Shown piece by piece: positions 22,918 to 31,722 of a stretch of DNA of 54,602 bases; position 1 is the first letter of the stretch; the number at the start of each line of letters is the position of its first letter. Origin of the DNA: CAZQYB01 sp964582985 (GTDB lineage Bacteria; Planctomycetota; Phycisphaerae; Sedimentisphaerales; Anaerobacaceae). The stretch covers positions 1 to 54,602 of the forward strand of contig CAZOUM010000012.1 in NCBI GenBank assembly GCA_964582985.1, written 5' to 3'. The position numbers and the translations under genes were made by a program. The notes beneath the pieces were generated by a model. It was not told the origin of the DNA and did no database searches. It saw only the letters and a list, made by a program, of their open reading frames with translations.

Positions 22918-24183
22918 ATGGGTTCAAAACCGAACGCTATTGTAGCCCAGTCCGGCGGGCCGACGGCGGTAATTAATTCGAGCGCCTGCGGCGTGGTTCA
23001 GGAAGCAATGAAATCGGGTAAAATCGGGCAGGTGATAGGCGCGACCAACGGGATATTGGGCGTGCTGAAGGAAGAATTGTTCGATATCTCGGCTGAGAAG
23101 AGCGAAACTATTGAAGCTCTGAAGCAGACGCCGGCAGCGGCTATTGGCTCGTGCAGACATAAGCTGAAATCGCTTGAAGATTCCAAGGCGGATTTCGAAA
23201 GAATACTCGATGTCTTCAAGGCACATAACATCCGCTACTTTTTCTATGCCGGCGGTAACGATTCGATGGATACAGCCGACAAGGTCAACAAGCTGGCGGC
23301 GGATGCAGGCTATGAACTGGTTTGTATGGGCGTTCCGAAGACGGTCGATAACGACCTTGCATTTACGGACCACTGTCCGGGATATCCGAGTGTGGCGAAG
23401 TATGTCGCGACGTGCGCGATGGAGGCCGGGCGAGATACCGAAGCGCTCTACACAGCAGATACGTGCACAATTCTGGAGGTGATGGGCAGAAACGCCGGGT
23501 GGATAGCGGCAGCCACAGGGCTTGCCGCCAGATGTCCGGAAGACGCGCCGCACCTTGTATATATGCCGGAGGCAGCCTTCTCCTTCGATAAATTTGTAGG
23601 CGATGTCAAGGAAGTGCTCAAGGAATTGGGCAGAGTATTTATCGTCGCCGGCGAAGGTCTCAAAGACAAGGACGGCAATTACGTGACTGCCGATTCGGGG
23701 GCATTCAGCAAGGACAGCTTCGGTCACGTTCAGCTTGGCGGCGTGGCTGATATGCTCAAGGCCGTGGTTGAAAAGGATGTGGGAATTAAGGCGCGTTTCA
23801 ATAAGTTAGGGACAAACCAACGAAGCGCGATGCACTTTGCGTCGCTGACCGACATTAACGAGGCGTATATGTGCGGGCAGATGGCGGTAAGATACGCGAT
23901 GGAGGGTGTGAACGGCAAGATGGTGACACTGGTTCGGGAAAAAGGCAAGAAGTACAAGTGCACAACAGGCTTAGCTGAGTTGAGGGATGTGGCCAACGGC
24001 GAGAAGAAAGTGCCGCGCGAGTATATAAATGATAAGGGTAATCACATCACCGACGCGATGCGGGATTATGTGCGGCCGTTGGTCCAAGGTGAGGCCCCGA
24101 TTACGGTTGATAAGGATGGGCTGCCGGTGTTTATGAGATTCGAACGGAAGCCGCTGGAAAAGAAGCTGCCAAAATATATGTAA
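22918..24183 (+). CDS. pfp: diphosphate-dependent 6-phosphofructokinase
   Basis: The ATG at 22918 has AGGAG at 22905-22909, which favours it over the GTG three bases earlier. The 421-residue product has the phosphofructokinase fold, with QSGGPTAVINSS near the start, GGNDS at residues 112-116 and PKTVDND at 140-146. Asp in GGND in place of Gly, and Lys in PKTVDND, are the signature residues of PPi-dependent enzymes. It interconverts fructose 6-phosphate and fructose 1,6-bisphosphate reversibly in the cytoplasm. In this gene run it could process hexose phosphates formed from pentose phosphates. Confidence 0.92.
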   Translation: MGSKPNAIVAQSGGPTAVINSSACGVVQEAMKSGKIGQVIGATNGILGVLKEELFDISAEKSETIEALKQTPAAAIGSCRHKLKSLEDSKADFERILDVFKAHNIRYFFYAGGNDSMDTADKVNKLAADAGYELVCMGVPKTVDNDLAFTDHCPGYPSVAKYVATCAMEAGRDTEALYTADTCTILEVMGRNAGWIAAATGLAARCPEDAPHLVYMPEAAFSFDKFVGDVKEVLKELGRVFIVAGEGLKDKDGNYVTADSGAFSKDSFGHVQLGGVADMLKAVVEKDVGIKARFNKLGTNQRSAMHFASLTDINEAYMCGQMAVRYAMEGVNGKMVTLVREKGKKYKCTTGLAELRDVANGEKKVPREYINDKGNHITDAMRDYVRPLVQGEAPITVDKDGLPVFMRFERKPLEKKLPKYM

Positions 24184-24214
24184 ACGGTCAGACAACCGGG
24201 AAAGGTGTAAAAGT

Positions 24215-25462
24215 ATGATTTTAGATAAGTATTCGTTTGGAGTTGGGGACAGATTCGGTCATCAGGGGAAAGCCCAGTTGCAAGCTATAATCCGGGCGAA
24301 GGAACGGGGTGTTGACATTGTCCCCGTCTGGAACAAGTCGCATCGCGAACACACTATCATTGGAACCTCGCCCGGCGATGTTCGCGTCGAAGCCGACGAG
24401 GCGGTCAAGGCGCTGGGATGGAACGATTCATACTATGTGGACGCAGACCATATAGGTCTGAAGAATGTTGACCTGTTTATCAATTCGAGCGATTTCTTTA
24501 CTCTGGACGTGGCCGACTTCATAGGTCGGGCAGCAGACAAAGGCGAGGTCGGCGTTTTCGTCAACAAGTACAAGAAGTACGTTGGTTCGCTAACTATTCC
24601 GGGAATTGGCGAAGCAGTTAAAATAGACGAAAAACAAATTGAGACAATCGGGCGCAAGTTTCTGCTGGCGGTCAAAGAAGCAGGCAAGATATATCGTCAT
24701 ATCAAGGCATCCAAGGGCAGTGACTCTTTTATTACTGAGGTTTCGATGGATGAGACCGACCAGCCGCAGACGCCGGTCGAAATGCTCTTTATTCTCGCTG
24801 CGATAGCCGACGAGGGTATTCCTGCGCAGACGATAGCACCGAAGTTCACCGGCCGTTTCAATAAGGGCGTTGATTATGTCGGTGATGTCGCGCAATTTGC
24901 AAAAGAGTTCGAAGAAGACCTGGCTGTTATCGCTTTTGCGGTCAAGGAATTCGGGCTGCCTGAGAACCTGAAACTGAGCGTGCACTCCGGCAGTGACAAG
25001 TTCTCGATTTATAAGTCAATGAACAATGCGATAAAAAATTTCGATGCCGGTTTACATATTAAGACGGCGGGGACAACGTGGCTGGAAGAGCTTATCGGTT
25101 TGGCTGTAGCCGGCGGGGAGGGCCTGGCAATAGCAAGAAAGGCTTACGCCAATGCGCTGTCGCGATTCGATGAACTCTGCGTGCCCTACGCTACAGTCAT
25201 CGACATAGACAAGGGCAAGCTTCCACCGCCGGAGGTAGTCGATGGATGGAGCGGTGAAGAATATGCTAATGCGCTGCGTCATAATCAATCCTGCGATAAG
25301 TATGACCTGAATCTGCGTCAGTTGCTGCATGTGGCATATAAAATCGCTGCTGAGATGGGCGATGAGTTTCTGAACGCATTGGAGAAATATGAGGAAACAA
25401 TCGCAGAGAACGTAACGGAAAATATTTACGAACGGCACATCAAACCTATCTTTGTGGATTAG
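24215..25462 (+). CDS. uxaE: tagaturonate/fructuronate epimerase family protein
   Basis: A 415-residue protein matching the UxaE family throughout: KYSFGVGDRFGHQGKAQLQA at the start, VWNKSHREHTIIGT, DADHIGLKNVD, FITEVSMDETD, APKFTGRFNKGVDYVGD, LSVHSGSDKFSIY and HIKTAGTTWLEE. The family catalyses C3 epimerisation of D-tagaturonate to D-fructuronate, linking galacturonate and glucuronate breakdown. Conserved His and Asp residues probably bind a divalent metal. It acts in the cytoplasm after UxaC. It follows pfp by 31 bases and the SDR gene begins 13 bases after its stop. Function is inferred from family and from uxaC in the same run. Confidence 0.85.
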   Translation: MILDKYSFGVGDRFGHQGKAQLQAIIRAKERGVDIVPVWNKSHREHTIIGTSPGDVRVEADEAVKALGWNDSYYVDADHIGLKNVDLFINSSDFFTLDVADFIGRAADKGEVGVFVNKYKKYVGSLTIPGIGEAVKIDEKQIETIGRKFLLAVKEAGKIYRHIKASKGSDSFITEVSMDETDQPQTPVEMLFILAAIADEGIPAQTIAPKFTGRFNKGVDYVGDVAQFAKEFEEDLAVIAFAVKEFGLPENLKLSVHSGSDKFSIYKSMNNAIKNFDAGLHIKTAGTTWLEELIGLAVAGGEGLAIARKAYANALSRFDELCVPYATVIDIDKGKLPPPEVVDGWSGEEYANALRHNQSCDKYDLNLRQLLHVAYKIAAEMGDEFLNALEKYEETIAENVTENIYERHIKPIFVD

Positions 25463-25475
25463 AGGACAGAATGAG

Positions 25476-26294
25476 ATGAAGGATTTATTTGATTTGAACG
25501 GCAAAGTGATTGTGATAACCGGTGGGGGCGGGATTCTATGTGGGGCAATGGCCAAGGCGCTGGCCGGTATGGGAGCAAAGGTGGCGGTCTGGGATTTGAT
25601 TGAAGCTGCCGCAAAAAAGGTCGCCAAACAAATAAAGTCGGCCGGCGGGACCGCAATAGCCGTGAAGTGCAACGTTCTGGAAAAAGATACTCTGGAGACC
25701 GCCAGGCAAAAGACTGTAGCTGAGCTCGGGGACATCGACATATTGATAAACGGTGCCGGGGGCAATAAGAAAGAAGCGACTACTTCGGAAGCACTGCCCT
25801 TCTTTGACCTGCCGGCGGAGGCGGTTCGATTTGTGTTTGACTTGAATTTCATCGGAACGTTTCTTACCACGCAGGTCGTGGCCAAAGATATGGCCAAGCG
25901 CGGTAAAGGCCTGATATTGAATGTTTCGAGCATGGCGTCGCTGAGCCCGCTGACCAAGGTCATGGGCTATTCGGCGGCGAAGGCGGCTGTGAATAACTTC
26001 ACGCAATGGTTAGCTGTGCATATGTGCCAGAATTATTCGAAAGACATCCGCGTCAACGCGATTGCACCGGGGTTTTTCCTGACCGAACAAAACCGGTTCC
26101 TGCTGACTGATGAAAAAACCGGCGAGCTGACCGCGCGCGGCAAGACAATTATCGACCATACGCCGATGGGGAAATTTGGTCAGCCGGAAGAGTTGATTGG
26201 AACGGTTATGTGGCTGCTCAGCGATGCGGCAAAGTTTGTAACGGGAATCGTCGTTCCCATTGACGGCGGCTTCTCAGCTTTCAGCGGAGTATGA
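25476..26294 (+). CDS. SDR family oxidoreductase, probable fructuronate reductase (D-mannonate oxidoreductase)
   Basis: The start at ATG 25476 gives 272 residues. Cofactor motif TGGGGILCG lies at residues 15-23, NGAGG follows, and catalytic Ser152, Tyr165 and Lys169 lie in VSSMASLSPLTKVMGYSAAK. It is a classical short-chain dehydrogenase, and the type MKDLFDLNGKVIVITGG is often found as D-mannonate oxidoreductase in uronate clusters. It would reduce D-fructuronate to D-mannonate with NAD(P)H. The substrate rests on the neighbours uxaE and uxaC, not on residue evidence. An in-frame TTG at 25452 would overlap uxaE and is not preferred. Confidence 0.8.
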   Translation: MKDLFDLNGKVIVITGGGGILCGAMAKALAGMGAKVAVWDLIEAAAKKVAKQIKSAGGTAIAVKCNVLEKDTLETARQKTVAELGDIDILINGAGGNKKEATTSEALPFFDLPAEAVRFVFDLNFIGTFLTTQVVAKDMAKRGKGLILNVSSMASLSPLTKVMGYSAAKAAVNNFTQWLAVHMCQNYSKDIRVNAIAPGFFLTEQNRFLLTDEKTGELTARGKTIIDHTPMGKFGQPEELIGTVMWLLSDAAKFVTGIVVPIDGGFSAFSGV

Positions 26295-26331
26295 AAAATT
26301 AGTTAGTGATTGTTGATTAGGGAAGGAAAAA

Positions 26332-27243
26332 ATGGCAGAGGTTGACCCAGCAAAACCACTAAAAGAGTTTAAGCCGAAAAAGAAATTCTTCGTAGGCATC
26401 GATTCGGACGGCTGCGCGTTCGATACGATGGGGATAAAGCAGCGGGAGTGTTTCTGCCCCTGGATGATTGCATATTTTAGCCTGCAGCCTGTAGCGCAGG
26501 CGGCACGCGAATGCAAGGAATTCGCAGATTTGTTTTCCAGAACGCGCGGTGCAAACCGCCATAAGACAACTAAGCGCATCATTGCTGAACTGCTGCCCTC
26601 TCATCCGATGGTTAAAACCAGGAAGTTCAAAGTTCCGCAATATCCTCATTATTTTGCGTGGGTCGATGACCCCAACAGCCTGCTGAGCAATGACGGGCTC
26701 AAACAGGCCATTGCTAAAGCCAACAACACAGAGGTCAAGGCGGAATTGGAAAATGCACTGGCGTGGAGCGAACGGGTGAACGCGTCTATAAAAGATATTG
26801 TCAAGTGTATGCCGCCGTTTCCATTTGTGCGTGAGAGTCTGGAGAAAATCGGAACGGAAGCTGATGCTATCGTTGTCTCGGCTACGCCGTGTGAAGCGCT
26901 TGCGCGTGAGTGGGAAGAACACGACATCGCCAAATACGTAGGTGTTATAGCAGGCCAGGAAATGGGGAAAAAAGCCGAGCACTTAAGCTATGCCGCGAAA
27001 GGCAAGTATGAAAAGGACCACATCTTGATGATAGGCGATGCGCCAGGGGACATGAAGGCCGCCAAGGCAAACGACGCCCTGTTTTATCCGGTTAATCCTG
27101 GCGAAGAGACCGAATCGTGGAAGAGATTTCACGATGAGGCGTTTGACAAATTCATTGACGGACAATACGCGGGCAGCTACGAAGAGAAATTAATTGCAGG
27201 TTTCCTGGGACATCTGCCTGAAACGCCGCCGTGGGAGCAATAA
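26332..27243 (+). CDS. HAD superfamily hydrolase
   Basis: A 303-residue protein. Motif I is GIDSDGCAFDTM (nucleophile Asp24, acid Asp26), motif II VSATP, and motif IV GDAPGD. A long helical cap separates motifs I and II (about residues 35-190). It probably removes phosphate from a sugar phosphate or similar metabolite in the cytoplasm. A phosphatase here seems to oppose a sugar-acid kinase step, so a housekeeping or damaged-metabolite role is also possible. It starts after a GGAAGGA site. The next gene starts essentially at its stop, implying coupling. Confidence 0.82.
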   Translation: MAEVDPAKPLKEFKPKKKFFVGIDSDGCAFDTMGIKQRECFCPWMIAYFSLQPVAQAARECKEFADLFSRTRGANRHKTTKRIIAELLPSHPMVKTRKFKVPQYPHYFAWVDDPNSLLSNDGLKQAIAKANNTEVKAELENALAWSERVNASIKDIVKCMPPFPFVRESLEKIGTEADAIVVSATPCEALAREWEEHDIAKYVGVIAGQEMGKKAEHLSYAAKGKYEKDHILMIGDAPGDMKAAKANDALFYPVNPGEETESWKRFHDEAFDKFIDGQYAGSYEEKLIAGFLGHLPETPPWEQ

Positions 27244-27248
27244 CAGAA

Positions 27249-28523
27249 GTGTTACTTTATAGCCGTGGCCATGAGAATGATAACCTGACCAGCCAGGATT
27301 TAAAGGAGGGGTTTTGTTCTGCGCTCGACAAGCTCGGCCCAAAGAAAAAGGTGCTGGTAGTCCCGCCTGACTTTACCCGGTGTCACTCCCGTGCAGGTGA
27401 GTTGACATCTATTGCCTGGGAGTATTTCGGCGACAGGTTGACAGATATTCTTCCCGCATTAGGCACTCATTCGGCTATGACAGAGGAGGAAATAAAACGG
27501 ATGTATGGACAGACACCGCTGGGACTATTCAGAGAGCATAACTGGCGGACGGGACTGGTAACGCTCGGTGAAGTACCGGCTGAATTCATCCGTGAAGTTT
27601 CAGAAGGTCGTGTCGATTACAACTGGCCCGCTCAGGTAAATCGCCTTGTTGCGGAAGGTGGTTTCGACCTGATTCTATCCGTAGGCCAGGTTGTGCCGCA
27701 CGAAGTAAGCGGGATGGCCAACTACAACAAGAACATTTTTGTTGGTACCGGCGGTGCCGACGGTATTAATAAGAGCCATTTCCTTGGGGCGGCCTACGGG
27801 ATGGAACGGATAATGGGACGGGCTGACAATCCCGTAAGGCAAGTCCTGAATTATGCGTCCGAGCATTTCGCAAGAGACATGCCGATAGTCTACGTGCTAA
27901 CGGTTGTAGGCCCGGCTGAAGACGGGGCCCTTAAAACGCGCGGCTTATTTATTGGGGACGATATCGAGTGCTTTAAGCTGGCAGCAGAACTATCCGTTAA
28001 AGTAAATCTCAAGCTGCTTGATGAACCGCTCAAGAAAGTAATTGTTTACCTTGACCCGGCCGAGTACAAGAGTATTTGGCTTGGAAACAAGAGTATCTAT
28101 CGCACCCGTATGGCTATGGCTGATGGAGGTGAGCTGATTGTATTGGCGCCGGGAGTAGGCCAGTTCGGAGAAGACGCCGAAATCGACCGAATCATAAGGA
28201 AATATGGTTACGTAGGAACAGAGCAGATACTTGAGGCGGTCAACAAGTACGACGATATCAAAAACAATCTCAGTGCCGCTGCCCATTTGATACATGGCTC
28301 TTCCGAGGGTCGATTTAGTATCACCTATTGTCCAGGGAAACTGAGTAAGGAAGAAATCGAAGCAGTGAACTTCAAGTACGCGCCGCTGGCGGAGATGACA
28401 AAAAGATATGACCCGCAAAAACTTCAAGATGGATTTAATACTACGTCCACAGGCGAAAGAATCTATTTTATTTCTAATCCGGCGTTAGGATTATGGTCCT
28501 GGAAAGAAAGATTTGACAACTAA
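27249..28523 (+). CDS. LarA-family nickel-pincer racemase/epimerase (DUF2088)
   Basis: The chosen start is GTG 27249, giving MLLYSRGHEN as in the family; GTG 27231 is an alternative overlapping the HAD gene. In the 27249 numbering, Arg44 (PDFTR), His74 (LGTH), His151 (VVPH), Lys161 (NYNK) and His177 (NKSH) align with the lactate racemase residues that bind substrate and the covalent nickel-pincer cofactor. Spacings His-10-Lys-16-His equal those of LarA. LarA homologues include a reported D-gluconate 2-epimerase besides lactate racemase. Next to a fructuronate reductase and Gnd, mannonate-gluconate interconversion is a plausible reaction; this is inference. The cofactor genes larB, larC and larE are not in the window. 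Confidence 0.85.
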   Translation: MLLYSRGHENDNLTSQDLKEGFCSALDKLGPKKKVLVVPPDFTRCHSRAGELTSIAWEYFGDRLTDILPALGTHSAMTEEEIKRMYGQTPLGLFREHNWRTGLVTLGEVPAEFIREVSEGRVDYNWPAQVNRLVAEGGFDLILSVGQVVPHEVSGMANYNKNIFVGTGGADGINKSHFLGAAYGMERIMGRADNPVRQVLNYASEHFARDMPIVYVLTVVGPAEDGALKTRGLFIGDDIECFKLAAELSVKVNLKLLDEPLKKVIVYLDPAEYKSIWLGNKSIYRTRMAMADGGELIVLAPGVGQFGEDAEIDRIIRKYGYVGTEQILEAVNKYDDIKNNLSAAAHLIHGSSEGRFSITYCPGKLSKEEIEAVNFKYAPLAEMTKRYDPQKLQDGFNTTSTGERIYFISNPALGLWSWKERFDN

Positions 28524-28537
28524 AGGAGTGATAAGAA

Positions 28538-29989
28538 ATGGCAAAAGCAGATATCGGCCTGATAGGGCTGGCAGTTATGGGTGAAAATTTAATTCTCAAT
28601 ATGGAAAGCAAGGGTTTCACGGCGGGCTGCTTCAATCGTACGGTTTCGAAGGTGGATAATTTCATCAACGGCCGGGCCAAGGGTAAAAATATCATCGGTT
28701 GTCACTCGGTCGGGGAACTTTGCCAAAACCTTAAAAAACCGCGCAAGGTAATGCTGATGGTCAAGGCCGGCGCCGCCGTAGACTCTTTCATCGACCAGCT
28801 TCTGCCGCATCTCGAAGACGGTGACATCATTATCGATGGCGGTAATTCGCACTTTCCCGACACCATCCGGCGAACCGAGTATGTCGAGAACAAGGGCAAA
28901 CTTTATATCGGTACGGGCGTATCCGGCGGCGAAGAAGGCGCGCTGAAAGGCCCTTCAATGATGCCGGGTGGGTCGCCGGCAGCGTGGGAACACGTCAAGC
29001 CCATTTTCCAGGCCATCTGTGCCAAGACGCCGGAGGGCGAGCCCTGCTGCGATTGGGTCGGTGAGAACGGCGCCGGACACTTCGTTAAGATGACGCACAA
29101 CGGCATTGAGTACGGCGATATGCAGATGATTTGCGAGACGTACCAGATGATGAAGAGGGGCCTCGGGATGAGTAATCAAGAGATGCACGAGGTTTTTGCC
29201 GAATGGAACAAGGGCGAACTTGATTCATACCTTGTCGAGATAACGCGCGACATTCTTGGCTACAAGGACGAGGACGGCAGCGAGGTCATCGACCTTATCC
29301 TGGACACGGCCGGCCAGAAGGGGACAGGCAAATGGACAGGCATCGAGGCCCTGAACTTAGGCCAGCCCCTGACGCTTATCGGCGAGGCCGTTTTCGCACG
29401 GTGCCTGTCTGCACTCAAGGAAGAACGCGTCGCCGCCTCCAAGGTACTCAAGGGACCGAAGACAAAGTTCAGGGGCGACAAGGAAAAATTCATCAGCGAT
29501 TTGCGAAAAGCGCTGTATGCATCGAAAATCGTCAGCTACGCCCAAGGGTATCAGTTGATGCGGGCAGCGGCAAAAGAACATAGTTGGAACCTTAATTACG
29601 GCGGGATTGCGCTGATGTGGCGAGGCGGCTGTATTATACGCTCAGTCTTTTTAGGCAAAATAAAAGAGGCCTTCGGCAAAAAGCCCAACCTGGAAAACCT
29701 GCTGCTTGACCCCTTCTTCAAACGTGCTGTTCAAAAAGCCCAGGCCTCGTGGCGCCGTGTCGTTACCACAGCGGTAAAGCTCGGCATTCCAATGCCCGCT
29801 ATGAGTTCTGCATTGGCTTACTACGACGGGTATCGCAGCGGTCGTTTACCGGCAAACCTGCTTCAGGCCCAGCGAGACTATTTCGGCGCACATACTTATG
29901 AACGCGTTGACAAGCCGCGAGGCGAATTTTTCCACACGAACTGGACCGGCCGAGGCGGTGATACATCAGCCTCGACATACACGGTCTGA
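28538..29989 (+). CDS. gnd: NADP-dependent 6-phosphogluconate dehydrogenase, decarboxylating
   Basis: A 483-residue protein of the dimeric E. coli-like type. The nucleotide-binding motif GLAVMGENLI starts near residue 10, GVSGGEEGA follows, and the active-site block KMTHNGIEYGDMQ is intact, with Lys and Asn-Gly-Ile-Glu-Tyr. The C-terminal tail (FHTNWTGRGGDTSASTYTV) is complete. It converts 6-phosphogluconate to ribulose 5-phosphate, CO2 and NADPH in the cytoplasm. AGGAG lies 9 bases before the ATG. Its location among uronate genes rather than beside zwf suggests that 6-phosphogluconate may arise here from sugar-acid catabolism; this is inference. Confidence 0.96.
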   Translation: MAKADIGLIGLAVMGENLILNMESKGFTAGCFNRTVSKVDNFINGRAKGKNIIGCHSVGELCQNLKKPRKVMLMVKAGAAVDSFIDQLLPHLEDGDIIIDGGNSHFPDTIRRTEYVENKGKLYIGTGVSGGEEGALKGPSMMPGGSPAAWEHVKPIFQAICAKTPEGEPCCDWVGENGAGHFVKMTHNGIEYGDMQMICETYQMMKRGLGMSNQEMHEVFAEWNKGELDSYLVEITRDILGYKDEDGSEVIDLILDTAGQKGTGKWTGIEALNLGQPLTLIGEAVFARCLSALKEERVAASKVLKGPKTKFRGDKEKFISDLRKALYASKIVSYAQGYQLMRAAAKEHSWNLNYGGIALMWRGGCIIRSVFLGKIKEAFGKKPNLENLLLDPFFKRAVQKAQASWRRVVTTAVKLGIPMPAMSSALAYYDGYRSGRLPANLLQAQRDYFGAHTYERVDKPRGEFFHTNWTGRGGDTSASTYTV

Positions 29990-30031
29990 AATACATAAGT
30001 AGTAAAAGCTATACGTAAGAGAAAGAATGTT

Positions 30032-30262
30032 ATGTTCACAACGATATGGACAATTGCCGCGGTAATATTAGGAATCGCGTGGGTGATATTCGGCGTATGG
30101 TGGGTGGTAGACTATTTTCAAGCGAAGAAAAGGCCAAAACCTACGACAAAGCGGCAGCAGCAGGCAAAAACGTCATTCGAAGAATATGTAAAGAAAATGA
30201 AAGAATATAAGAGGCCGACCTACAAACGTGACCAAACCGAGGATAGGGCAAATACCAAATAA
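30032..30262 (+). CDS. small single-pass membrane protein
   Basis: A 76-residue protein with one hydrophobic helix at about residues 3-30 (TIWTIAAVILGIAWVIFG), then a strongly basic, polar tail. It likely sits in the inner membrane with the tail in the cytoplasm. It lies between gnd and uxaC in the same direction. No family recognised. Confidence 0.55.
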   Translation: MFTTIWTIAAVILGIAWVIFGVWWVVDYFQAKKRPKPTTKRQQQAKTSFEEYVKKMKEYKRPTYKRDQTEDRANTK

Positions 30263-30290
30263 GAATATGCGTCAGCGATAAGGACTAAAA

Positions 30291-31706
30291 ATGGCCGCTG
30301 AATTCATGTTGGAAGATTTTCTCCTTCAGAATAAGACTGCGAGGATTCTCTATCACGAACACGCGAAGAAAATGCCCATCTATGACTATCACTGCCATTT
30401 GCCAGCGGACAAAATAGCAGCGGACCACCGGTTCGAGAACCTTACCCAAATATGGCTTTACGGCGACCACTACAAATGGCGTGCAATGCGGGCCAACGGT
30501 GTGGATGAGCGGTTCTGCACGGGCGATGCGAGCGATTATGAGAAGTTCGAAAAATGGGCAGAGACCGTCCCTTATTGCTTGCGAAATCCGCTTTATCACT
30601 GGGCGCATATGGAGCTTAAGAATCCCTTCGGCGTAAAAGACAGACTGCTAAATCCGAGTACGGCAAAGGAAATCTATGAGGCGTGCAGTGAGATGCTAAG
30701 GACGCCGGGGTTTAGTGTGCGAAATATCCTTCGCAAAATGAATGTCAAGCTTATCTGCACTACCGAGGAGCCGCTCGATTCATTGGAGCATCATAAGAAG
30801 ATTAGAGCGGATGGCTTCGAGATTAAGGTCCACACAGCGTGGCGGCCGGATAAAGCTATGGCTGTTGAAGACCTGCCCGCCCTGAACGCCTGGATTGACA
30901 AACTCGAAAGCGTTTGCGACACAGATATAACCCACTTTGCTTCATATATTACAGCGATTCGGAAACGGCACGACTACTTTCACGAAAACGGCTGCCGGCT
31001 TTGTGACCACGGCATCGAAATTGCCTACGCCGAGGACTATACCGAACGCGAAATCGAAAACATCTTCGGCAAGATAAGAACCGGCAAAGAGCTTGAGGCG
31101 TTAGAGCGTCTGAAATTCAAGTCAGCGATGATGTTTGAATTTGCTTTGATGGACGCAGAACGTGGATGGGTCCAGCAGCTTCACCTGGGTGCGCTGCGAA
31201 ATAACAATACGCGAATGCTCAGAACTCTCGGGCCGGATACCGGTTTTGATTCAATGGGGGACTTCGAGATAGCAAAGCCGTTGGCGAAATTCCTGGACCG
31301 CTTGGATACAAACAACCAACTGCCGAAAACGGTTGTGTACAATATGAATCCGAAAGACAACGAAGTTATAGCTACGATACTCGGCAGTTTTCAGGATGGC
31401 TCCGCGATAGGCAAAATGCAGTATGGTGCTGCGTGGTGGTTCCTCGACCAAAAGGACGGGATTGAGAAACAGATGAACACACTTTCAAATATGGGGCTGC
31501 TTAGCCGGTTTGTCGGTATGGTGACGGACTCGAGGAGCTTTTTGTCGTTCCCAAGGCATGAATATTTTCGCAGGATTCTCTGCCAACTACTCGGCGACGA
31601 CGTCGAAGCCGGTCTCTTGCCTCCCGATATGGAGCTACTTGGCAAAATGGTGGAGGACATCTGCTACAACAATGCCAAGAACTATTTTCCAATGGAGTTA
31701 GATTAG
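30291..31706 (+). CDS. uxaC: uronate isomerase
   Basis: A 471-residue protein, full length for UxaC. The amidohydrolase-fold metal site starts with YDYHCHLPADKIA (His34, His36). LICTTEEPLDSLEHH, LQLHLGALRNNNTRML-type and VTDSRSFLSFPRHEYFRRI blocks are the usual family signatures. It interconverts D-glucuronate with D-fructuronate and D-galacturonate with D-tagaturonate in the cytoplasm, the first catabolic step. It is the last gene of the plus-strand run. The stop is 17 bases from the stop of a convergent gene. Confidence 0.96.
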   Translation: MAAEFMLEDFLLQNKTARILYHEHAKKMPIYDYHCHLPADKIAADHRFENLTQIWLYGDHYKWRAMRANGVDERFCTGDASDYEKFEKWAETVPYCLRNPLYHWAHMELKNPFGVKDRLLNPSTAKEIYEACSEMLRTPGFSVRNILRKMNVKLICTTEEPLDSLEHHKKIRADGFEIKVHTAWRPDKAMAVEDLPALNAWIDKLESVCDTDITHFASYITAIRKRHDYFHENGCRLCDHGIEIAYAEDYTEREIENIFGKIRTGKELEALERLKFKSAMMFEFALMDAERGWVQQLHLGALRNNNTRMLRTLGPDTGFDSMGDFEIAKPLAKFLDRLDTNNQLPKTVVYNMNPKDNEVIATILGSFQDGSAIGKMQYGAAWWFLDQKDGIEKQMNTLSNMGLLSRFVGMVTDSRSFLSFPRHEYFRRILCQLLGDDVEAGLLPPDMELLGKMVEDICYNNAKNYFPMELD

Positions 31707-31722
31707 CCCCGACAAATGGCAC

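Noticed and set aside
22924..23727. 267-residue open frame on the minus strand
   Set aside because: It is the mirror of the phosphofructokinase gene; its composition (many Cys, His, Arg) is that of a shadow frame in GC-rich sequence.
30032..30262. small membrane protein considered as a subunit of the SSS transporter
   Set aside because: It is far from the transporter gene, and SSS transporters of this type normally work without small subunits; only a membrane location is supported.
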